5,970 bases of DNA, from assembly GCA_020433785.1 (NCBI GenBank), contig JAGRCC010000136.1, positions 1 through 5,970 on the forward strand. The letters run 5' to 3'. This document shows, piece after piece, positions 1 to 5,714 of the stretch. The position numbers were made by a program, and so were the translations under genes. The stretch comes from Anaerolineae bacterium (GTDB taxonomy: Bacteria; Chloroflexota; Anaerolineae; 4572-78; J111). Below the pieces are notes generated by a model. The model was given only the letters and a program-made list of their open reading frames with translations, was not told the DNA's origin and ran no database searches. How positions within the stretch are numbered: position 1 is the stretch's first letter; the number at the start of each line of letters is the position of its first letter.

Positions 1-13
1 GGCTGGTCCGGGT

Positions 14-146
14 TATGACTTACGCAGTGTCGGTGTAACGAACAAGGTGACAGTCACTTTTTATCAAAAATGAACGTTCGTTTAACCTATACAGGTCGAT
101 TTATCACCCCCAAGTGACTGTCACCTTTTGAACTGCGTAACTCATA
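14..146. repeat. MITE-like element with nested inverted repeats
   Basis: Two pairs of inverted repeats are nested here. The outer pair is TATGACTTACGCAGT (14-28) against ACTGCGTAACTCATA (132-146), complementary at 14 of 15 positions. The inner pair is AAGGTGACAGTCACTT (44-59) against AAGTGACTGTCACCTT (112-127), complementary at 16 of 16. Each inner arm is itself a small palindrome, GTGAC-N-GTCAC. A third, imperfect palindrome around GAACGTTC (72-79) lies near the centre. There is no open reading frame of note inside. The size, the terminal repeats and the lack of coding content resemble a miniature inverted-repeat transposable element or a dispersed intergenic repeat. The family is not identified. 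No clear target-site duplication is visible: the outermost TAT/ATA could be either part of the repeat or a duplicated target. As RNA, the arms could also fold into a long hairpin. Confidence 0.6.
66..83. promoter_or_regulatory. Imperfect palindrome centred on GAACGTTC
   Basis: The 8-bp perfect palindrome GAACGTTC (72-79) is flanked by a run of A on the left and a run of T on the right. This gives an approximately 18-bp dyad with one mismatched pair (T71/G80). It sits in the middle of the nested-repeat element and about 235 bp upstream of the RND start codon. It could be the loop-proximal stem of the element or a repressor operator. The sequence alone does not decide between these. Confidence 0.3.
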
Positions 147-172
147 TATATTCGCACTTATTTCGCAGCTCT

Positions 173-203
173 TTGTTACTATTCTGATAATATGTGTGAT
201 AAT
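173..203 (+). promoter_or_regulatory. Weak candidate promoter for the RND gene
   Basis: The AT-rich stretch after the repeat element contains TGATAAT twice, at 185-191 and 197-203. The second copy reads TG-T-GATAAT, an extended -10-like arrangement. A TTGTTA hexamer at 173-178 is the nearest -35-like match, but the 19-bp spacing is long. A transcript from here would have a leader of about 100 nt before the start codon at 314. No terminator-like hairpin or riboswitch fold was recognised in 204-313. This is a motif match only, with no independent support. Confidence 0.25.
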
Positions 204-313
204 TGTGGCTGCCTGTAGCTAAAAAGGGTTTAAAACAGTTCTGAATAGATAAGCTACATTGAATTGCGTCTTACAGTCTATGAATTCTCAAATTCTACCC
301 TACGGACTAACCA

Positions 314-3300
314 ATGAACCTGAATTTTGCCGGCAAAATTGCTCGCTTCTTTGTGGAAAATTCCGCACTGAGTATTCTCCTCCTCATTGGTATCATCGCT
401 TTTGGCGCTTTTACCTATACCTTTACCCCCAAACAGTATAACCCTACGGTTGTCATGCCTGTTTTTCGGGTTCAAGTGGAATACCGGGGCGCGACAGCGG
501 CCGAGGTGGAACAGTATATCACCTTGGAACTTGAGGAGCGGCTGGCTGATATTCCCGGCGTTGACGCCATCTACTCGCGCTCGGTCGATGGTGGGGTGTC
601 TATTGTCACCGTTGAGTTCAACATCGGCGAAGATTTAGAAACGGCTAAAACGCGGGTCCAATCTAAGATTTCCGCTTCCTTGAACGAGATGCAGCCCGGT
701 ATGGAGAATCCGCTGATTCAGCCGGTTAGTCCTGATGACGTGCCGATTGTGACTATCGGCTTTACCTCGCCAACGCTGTCTCAGAATGAAGTGCGCAACC
801 AAATTATCCCCATTATGGATAAACTTCGGGAAATTGCCGGAGTGGCTAATCTGGAGGTCCACGGCGGGGAAAGGCGGGCCTTGCGCATCATCCTCGATCC
901 GGCCCGGATGCAGGATCGCGGCATCAGTCCCCAAGAAATTGAGCAAACGATTACCGCTAATAACATCCATCATACGGTCGGTACCATTCGAAATGAGGAG
1001 GTGCTGCAAGAAGTCACCGTGGACGGGTCACTCAGCCTCGATAGTCTGCGCGATCTCTATTTAAAACCGGATGTCAGATTGCAGGATATTGCCACGGTGG
1101 TCGATGGGTATACCGAAAAAACCTCCTACGTGCGGGTGAGCCGGCCCGAGCAAACCGGCGAGCCGGTCGTGTTTCTGTCCATTGCCAAACGGAAAGGCGA
1201 AAGCACGGTGGCCATCGCCAACACTATTTTGAGCGAGTTGGCGCATATTATGGAACATGGTGAATACAACGAACTGGCTTACCAGGTTTACCGTAATGAC
1301 GGCGAAGTGGCCGAAGAAGCGGTTTTGGGCCTGGGCACCAGTCTAATGCAAAGTATTGGCATTGTTTCATTGGTGTTGCTGCTGTTTTTGGGCCTGCGAT
1401 CGGCCATTTTGGTCGCTTTTGCCATCCCGCTGTCATTGGCTTTGGTGTTTGTGGTCGGCTACTTCACCGGGCAGACCATCAACCGGATTACCCTATTTGC
1501 CTTGATTCTTTCGTTGGGGTTACTGGTCGATTCGGCCACGGTGGTCGTCGATAATCTCAGTCGCTACGTTAAGAAGCCACTGCCGCTGCCCACGTCCATC
1601 TCCCTGGCCGTCAACGAAGTGGGGATTGGCCTGCTTCTATCTACCATCACTTCGGTGATTGTTTTTTTGCCGACCTCTCAAATCAGCGGGCTAATGGGCG
1701 CTTATATGGGGCCGCTCTCATTTTTTGTGCCGATGGCGCTGCTGATGTCCTTGCTTGTCGCTTACACCATGACCCCTTTTTTAGCTTCAATCGCTTTTCG
1801 TTCCAGCCGGACCGATCCGGAGACAGAGATTGAACCATCGCGTTCTCATCCGATTGCCAAACTTATTCACGGGTTGACCGCCCCCTTTCGCGCCATTGCC
1901 GGCTCTTTCGATCTGTTGACCAGGCTGTATCAATCGAACTTACGCTGGCTCTTGCACGCCAAGTGGCGACAATACACCTTCTTGGGCCTCACCTTTTTGC
2001 TGTTGGTGATCGTGCTGACCTTCCCGGTGCTGAAGTTGGTGCATTTTCGCATGCTACCGGGGGCGGATAAACGCCAATACTACGTTTACATCGACGGTCC
2101 GGAAGGGACAGATTTGGGCAAGAGCCTGGAGGTCGCTGATATGGCCGTGGCGCTTCTGCTGCGGGACCCCTACACCCAGTCCGTGCAAGAGTTTATCGGT
2201 ATGGCGCCGGTTATCGATTTTAACGGCCTTTATAAGGGAGCCGAACAGCGCAGCGGGCGTCATTTTATCACCTTGCGGGTCAATATCATCCCCCCCCAAC
2301 AACGACCTATGCAGTCCGGCGCGATTGTGTCGCGGATGCGGGACTATTTTGCCCAGAGTCCGGCCATCCGAGTTTACGACGCCTCCGGCTTTACCGTGCA
2401 ATTCATCGAAGACCCACCCGGCCCGCCGGTTCAAGCAACCTTGGTGGCTAAGATCAAAGGGCCTGACCCGGCCGTCCGCCGGGCCGTGGCCCACGACATG
2501 ATGGCCAAAATGAGAGCAACTGCGGGGGTGGTCGATATTCAAAGCTCCATCGAAACGCCTTATCCTCGCACGACGTTTGTGATCGATTATAGTAAGGCCA
2601 ATCGGACCGGCATTGCCACGGCCAACGTGGTTGATGCGCTGCAAACGGCCACCGACGGCCGAAATATCGGGCAGTACCATTTACCGGAGCACAATGAGTT
2701 TTCCTACATTACGCTGGAATATCCATTTGAGGCCCGCAACCAACTTCAAGATTTGAGCCGCATCGATATCAAATCACAACAGGGGCATAATATCCCCTTA
2801 AGCGAACTGGTTACCCCGGTGAGCGGTCGCCAGACGGCGGCCTTGATCCGGGATGAGCGAGGCTCGACCACGTATGTCACCGCCGAAATGGATAACCGCA
2901 GCGTTGTCTACGCTGTAATCGACCTGATGTTCGACCTGATTGGCAACGGTTATCAGTTTCCCAATGAGGGGAAGCTGGAGTCGTGGGATTTGTTCGGCTT
3001 ACATTTTCAGGATAAGCAGCAAAACGCCTATGCCATTTTATGGGGCGGCGAATGGGAGATGACGTTGGAAAACTTCCGTGATTTGGGCCTGGCGATGATT
3101 GTGGCCTTCATTCTGATTTACGCGGTCTTGATTGCCCAATTTCGCTCTTTTTTGGCCCCGGCTCTGATTATGACGACCATTCCACTGGGGTTCATCGGCA
3201 TTCTTCCCGGTTTTGCGCTCCTGGATGCCACCTGGGGTACCTTTTTGACTGCTACCTCGCTAATCGGCTTTATTGCCCTTATGGGAATTGTGGTTAACAA

Positions 3301-3565
3301 TGCCATCCTCTACCTTGAGTATTACGGGCAGAGCCTGGCCGAGGGGCAAACCGTGCATGAGGCCTTACTGGGGGCTGGAGAGGCCCGTCTACGCCCTATT
3401 TTACTCACGTCGGCCACGACGGTACTGGGCAGTTTGACCATCGCCAATGATCCGGTCTGGTCCGGCCTGGCCTGGGCGATTGTCTTCGGCTTGTCGCTTT
3501 CGGCGTTATTTACGCTGGGTGTTTTTCCTCTGCTGCTGAATATCTTCCGTCCGAAGTTGGTTTAG
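314..3565 (+). CDS. RND-superfamily efflux permease (AcrB/HAE-like)
   Basis: This is a complete 1083-residue inner-membrane RND permease, close to the usual length of 1020-1100. Such proteins form trimers that export drugs or other amphiphiles using an ion gradient. The order is canonical: TM1 (about 17-37), first porter region (about 38-335, with RGATAAEVE at 58-66), TM2-TM6 (about 341-492), a cytoplasmic helix and TM7 (to about 575), second porter region (about 576-920), and TM8-TM12 (about 921-1075). TM4 carries GLLVDSATVVVDN (402-414), so the usual Asp-Asp pair is Asp406-Ser407. TM10 carries GIVVNNAIL (991-999), with Asn995 where AcrB has its relay lysine. An in-frame stop (TAA, 308-310) lies just before ATG 314, so this is the first possible start, although no good Shine-Dalgarno precedes it. 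No membrane-fusion or outer-membrane partner gene is adjacent within the window. The substrate cannot be predicted. Only 6 bp separate its stop from the stop of the convergent regulator. Confidence 0.95.
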   Translation: MNLNFAGKIARFFVENSALSILLLIGIIAFGAFTYTFTPKQYNPTVVMPVFRVQVEYRGATAAEVEQYITLELEERLADIPGVDAIYSRSVDGGVSIVTVEFNIGEDLETAKTRVQSKISASLNEMQPGMENPLIQPVSPDDVPIVTIGFTSPTLSQNEVRNQIIPIMDKLREIAGVANLEVHGGERRALRIILDPARMQDRGISPQEIEQTITANNIHHTVGTIRNEEVLQEVTVDGSLSLDSLRDLYLKPDVRLQDIATVVDGYTEKTSYVRVSRPEQTGEPVVFLSIAKRKGESTVAIANTILSELAHIMEHGEYNELAYQVYRNDGEVAEEAVLGLGTSLMQSIGIVSLVLLLFLGLRSAILVAFAIPLSLALVFVVGYFTGQTINRITLFALILSLGLLVDSATVVVDNLSRYVKKPLPLPTSISLAVNEVGIGLLLSTITSVIVFLPTSQISGLMGAYMGPLSFFVPMALLMSLLVAYTMTPFLASIAFRSSRTDPETEIEPSRSHPIAKLIHGLTAPFRAIAGSFDLLTRLYQSNLRWLLHAKWRQYTFLGLTFLLLVIVLTFPVLKLVHFRMLPGADKRQYYVYIDGPEGTDLGKSLEVADMAVALLLRDPYTQSVQEFIGMAPVIDFNGLYKGAEQRSGRHFITLRVNIIPPQQRPMQSGAIVSRMRDYFAQSPAIRVYDASGFTVQFIEDPPGPPVQATLVAKIKGPDPAVRRAVAHDMMAKMRATAGVVDIQSSIETPYPRTTFVIDYSKANRTGIATANVVDALQTATDGRNIGQYHLPEHNEFSYITLEYPFEARNQLQDLSRIDIKSQQGHNIPLSELVTPVSGRQTAALIRDERGSTTYVTAEMDNRSVVYAVIDLMFDLIGNGYQFPNEGKLESWDLFGLHFQDKQQNAYAILWGGEWEMTLENFRDLGLAMIVAFILIYAVLIAQFRSFLAPALIMTTIPLGFIGILPGFALLDATWGTFLTATSLIGFIALMGIVVNNAILYLEYYGQSLAEGQTVHEALLGAGEARLRPILLTSATTVLGSLTIANDPVWSGLAWAIVFGLSLSALFTLGVFPLLLNIFRPKLV

Positions 3566-3571
3566 ATTGCT

Positions 3572-4351
3572 CTACGATTGCACCCGCTGTCGATAATGGC
3601 TAGGCGTCTCGCTTGTAAAACGGGTGAAAGCGCGAATAAAAGCACTTAAACTGTTGTACCCAACCGCCAAGGCCGTTTCAGTGACTTGAGCCTCAGGCGT
3701 GGCGAGTAACTCCATCGCCCGCATCATCCGAGCCGTGTGCAGAAATTTTTGCCAGGAGATGCCGGTCTCTTGCTGCATCCGCCGCCGCAGCGTGCGGGCC
3801 GATAGATTAGCGGTGACAGTTACCTCATCAATCGTGATCTCTTGCAAATTCTCCAAGGTATATTCTATGGCCTGGGCTAACTCCGGCGTTTTGGCTCGAG
3901 GCAGCCGGAAAGAAGGTTCATCGGCCATCCATTCCTGGCACAAGACTGCCAGCGTTTGAAAAAACAGATTGGCTTTGGTATCATCGGGATCGCGATCGGT
4001 GCCCCAACGCATGCCGTATACAATCATCTCCCGGGCTAGAGGAGTCACCGAAAAAACGCGCGAATCGGCCTGCGGTACATCGGGAAAAGTGGGATCAAAA
4101 CAGATTGACCGCAATGAGACCGGTGTAAGATAGCGCGTCAAGTGTGGTTTATCGGCGGCGACCCAGGCGGCGCGCTGGGGGGGCAACAACCACTGCCCCC
4201 CTTCAGCCTCCAATTGCAGTACACCGCTAACCGCATACACAAGTTGATGCCGATTGTGGGCATGCCAGCCATGCGTCCCCGGCTCAAAGTCCATCGCGTA
4301 ACAAAAAGCAAGAGCCGGAGCGTTGTCAATACTCGGATCGGGTAACCTCAT
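3572..4351 (-). CDS. AraC/XylS-family transcriptional regulator, NimR-like
   Basis: This is a 259-residue one-component regulator with an N-terminal cupin-like sensor domain and a C-terminal pair of helix-turn-helix motifs. In the sensor half, His30, His32 and His35 with QLVYAVSGVL (36-45), then LPPQRAAWV (56-64) and His70, follow the pattern of cupin-type AraC regulators such as E. coli NimR (YeaM). The first HTH is at about 173-197 (TIDEVTVTANLSARTLRRRM). The second is at about 223-254 and includes the signature ALAVGYNSLSAFIRAFTRF. The start is the only ATG that fits: upstream in frame there is a stop with no ATG between, and a modest GAG Shine-Dalgarno core lies a few bases before it. The gene is divergent from the MFS transporter gene, whose expression it very likely controls, and convergent with the RND gene. 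The effector is unknown. Confidence 0.93.
   Translation of the reverse strand: MRLPDPSIDNAPALAFCYAMDFEPGTHGWHAHNRHQLVYAVSGVLQLEAEGGQWLLPPQRAAWVAADKPHLTRYLTPVSLRSICFDPTFPDVPQADSRVFSVTPLAREMIVYGMRWGTDRDPDDTKANLFFQTLAVLCQEWMADEPSFRLPRAKTPELAQAIEYTLENLQEITIDEVTVTANLSARTLRRRMQQETGISWQKFLHTARMMRAMELLATPEAQVTETALAVGYNSLSAFIRAFTRFTSETPSHYRQRVQS
4178..4201. repeat. GC-only stem inside the regulator gene
   Basis: GGGGGGCA (4178-4185) and TGCCCCCC (4194-4201) are perfect 8-bp complements separated by 8 bases. On the coding (minus) strand they encode the Gly-Gly-Gln-Trp and Leu-Pro-Pro stretch of the cupin domain, at about residues 51-58. The flanking G run is 7 long (4177-4183). The hairpin is probably a by-product of the protein motif, but it would be a stable structure in the mRNA and a possible slippage site. 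Confidence 0.4.
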
Positions 4352-4403
4352 AATTGTCTCATTGATAACTATTTTTCGTTAAATTTTTGAATGGCCTGGT
4401 TTA

Positions 4404-4433
4404 AAGATACCCTCATTTGGCCGATTAGAACAA
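4404..4433 (-). promoter_or_regulatory. Candidate promoter of the AraC-type regulator
   Basis: On the minus strand, TTGTTC (complement of 4428-4433) and TATCTT (complement of 4404-4409) are separated by 18 bp. This would give a leader of roughly 45-50 nt before the regulator start at 4351. One copy of the TTTGGCCGA repeat (4416-4424) falls within the spacer, so a regulator bound there could block its own transcription. This is a motif match of modest quality. Confidence 0.3.
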
Positions 4434-4445
4434 ATTTTTGGCCGA
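4416..4445 (+). promoter_or_regulatory. Candidate AraC-type operator: two TTTGGCCGA direct repeats
   Basis: TTTGGCCGA occurs identically at 4416-4424 and 4437-4445, exactly 21 bp apart from start to start, which is two helical turns. AraC-family dimers typically recognise direct half-sites with about this spacing, as at araI1-I2. The downstream copy ends about 30 bp before the -10 box of the MFS promoter. That is close enough for an activator to contact polymerase at a promoter whose -35 region is poor. A further TGGCC at 4392-4396 may be a degenerate third site. The 9-mer AAATTTTTG also recurs (4381-4389 and 4432-4440), the second copy overlapping the operator. The assignment to the adjacent regulator is inference. 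Confidence 0.5.
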
Positions 4446-4452
4446 ATCCGGC

Positions 4453-4481
4453 AAGCTCAGAAGCGCGAATAGCAGTATACT
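4453..4481 (+). promoter_or_regulatory. Candidate activator-dependent promoter of the MFS gene
   Basis: TATACT at 4476-4481 is a good -10 hexamer. The hexamer 17 bp upstream (AAGCTC, 4453-4458) does not resemble a -35 box, which is typical of promoters that need an activator. The predicted transcript would start near 4488, giving a leader of about 28 nt before the start codon at 4516. The TTTGGCCGA direct repeats lie immediately upstream. Confidence 0.45.
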
Positions 4482-4501
4482 CCTGGAATATATCCGTCAA
4501 C

Positions 4502-4510
4502 GGAAGGAGT
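4502..4510 (+). promoter_or_regulatory. Strong ribosome binding site fixing the MFS start
   Basis: GGAAGGAGT contains a full AGGAG core (4505-4509) six bases before ATG 4516. It decides the start in favour of 4516 rather than the in-frame TTG at 4438, which would add 26 hydrophilic residues and would lie inside the operator and promoter region. Confidence 0.8.
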
Positions 4511-4515
4511 TTGCT

Positions 4516-5712
4516 ATGACCACGTATCTATCTCGCTTTGTCTTTCTCACGGCCCTGGCCCATTTCGTGTTAGAACTATCCGCCAGTTTCTTGCCGATTG
4601 TCTACCCGCTGCTCATTACCACATTTGAGCTAAGTTATAGCCAAATTGGGTTGATTGCGTTGGTGATTTCGCTGTTTGGCGCGTTGACTATGCCGTTTTT
4701 TGGCTATCTGAGCGATCGCTTTGGAGCCGATCGCATGATTGTGTTTAGCATCGCCTGGCTCGGGGTGTTGATGGGGTTAATCGGCCTGGCCGGCAGTTAT
4801 TGGGCCATTGTGGTTTTGGTTGGCCTTGGTGTGTTGGGATCGGCGGCGTTTCATCCGGCAGGCGCAGTCCTGGCTGCTGCCAGCGCCAAAGAGAATCGGG
4901 GCACTGCCATGTCCTTCTTCTCGGTCGGAGGAAATTTAGGGGCCGCGATGAGTCCGCTATGGGTGGCGATGGGCATAGGGTGGTTGGGTTTACCCGGTAC
5001 GATAGTTGTTATCCCCGTGGCACTGCTCACCGCATTGCTGTTGTACCAGCAACTCAACGATTTCGATCTCAACCGGGCCACAGACTCCAAGTCACGCTCT
5101 ACTTCCGCCTCACCGGTCAAAATGCCCCGAACAGTCATGCTTAGCCTGGCGCTGGTAACCTTTGTGGTTATGACCCGCTCTTGGTTTCAGGTTTCGATGA
5201 TAACGTATCTACCGGAGTGGATTCAAAGCCAGGGGCAGTCGATTGGTTTTGGCGGCCAGGTGCTGTCGATCTTTCTTGTTGCCGTTGGCGTGGGCAGTAT
5301 GACCGGCGGCCCGCTGTCCGATTGGTTAGGGCGCTGGCGGATTGTCGCCATAAGCCTGGCCGTTTTGGCTCTGGCTCAGTGGGGCTTCCTGCATGCATCT
5401 GTCCTGTGGCAGGTTGTCCTTATCGCGCTTATGGGGCTGATGATTGGGGCCAGTTTTCCGGTAACCATCGTGATGGCCCAAGAAGCCTGGCCCAACGGCG
5501 TTGGCTTGGCCTCGTCATTGGTGATGGGCCTTGGTTGGGCGCCGGGCGGGCTAGGGGCCTGGGTTACCGGCTGGCTCGCCGACCAATCGACCTTGGGGGC
5601 TGGTTTGCAGTCGCTGATAATGGTGCCTCTATTAGGCGTGGTTGGGGTTTTAGCCTATGCTGCGCTTCAGCAGCATATCGCCGGCCACCGTATCCCCGGT
5701 GTCACGAATTAA
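4516..5712 (+). CDS. MFS efflux transporter, fosmidomycin-resistance (Fsr) type
   Basis: This is a 398-residue protein with about 12 hydrophobic segments in two halves, joined by a polar loop at about 180-205, the usual length and plan of a major facilitator. Motif A-like loops appear in both halves: GYLSDRFGADRM (63-74) and GPLSDWLGRWRI (265-276). The following segments line up with E. coli Fsr, the fosmidomycin exporter, as I remember its sequence: LGSAAFHPAGA (107-117), SFFSVGGNLGAAMSPL (133-148), VGVGSMTGGPLSDWLGR (257-273), AQEAWPNGVGLASSL (321-335) and GLGAWVTGWLAD (345-356). The protein should sit in the cytoplasmic membrane and export a small molecule by proton antiport. The true substrate is not predictable, and fosmidomycin is only the family's namesake. 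It is transcribed divergently from the AraC-type regulator, which probably controls it. No hairpin followed by a T run is seen after its stop. Confidence 0.92.
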   Translation: MTTYLSRFVFLTALAHFVLELSASFLPIVYPLLITTFELSYSQIGLIALVISLFGALTMPFFGYLSDRFGADRMIVFSIAWLGVLMGLIGLAGSYWAIVVLVGLGVLGSAAFHPAGAVLAAASAKENRGTAMSFFSVGGNLGAAMSPLWVAMGIGWLGLPGTIVVIPVALLTALLLYQQLNDFDLNRATDSKSRSTSASPVKMPRTVMLSLALVTFVVMTRSWFQVSMITYLPEWIQSQGQSIGFGGQVLSIFLVAVGVGSMTGGPLSDWLGRWRIVAISLAVLALAQWGFLHASVLWQVVLIALMGLMIGASFPVTIVMAQEAWPNGVGLASSLVMGLGWAPGGLGAWVTGWLADQSTLGAGLQSLIMVPLLGVVGVLAYAALQQHIAGHRIPGVTN

Positions 5713-5714
5713 CC

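Noticed and set aside
259..441. Small 60-residue frame overlapping the start of the RND gene
   Set aside because: It has no ribosome binding site, overlaps the first 128 bases of a clearly real gene in another frame, and resembles no known leader peptide.
2054..2680. 208-residue open frame on the minus strand inside the RND gene
   Set aside because: It lies entirely opposite a well-conserved RND porter domain, and its translation shows no recognisable family features. It is a shadow of the real gene.
3812..3824. GGTGACAGTTACC, similar to the inner repeat arm of the upstream element
   Set aside because: It has one mismatch to the palindrome, lies within the regulator's HTH coding region and has no paired arm nearby. 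Coincidence is the simpler explanation.
4438..4515. N-terminal extension of the MFS protein from TTG 4438
   Set aside because: It adds 26 mostly polar residues with no ribosome binding site, and it would overlap the operator repeats and the TATACT box. ATG 4516 has an ideal Shine-Dalgarno six bases upstream.
4712..4719. GCGATCGC, the HIP1 octamer abundant in many cyanobacteria
   Set aside because: I saw only one copy in about 6 kb, inside the MFS gene, where HIP1-rich genomes would show several. It is not used as evidence for a cyanobacterium.
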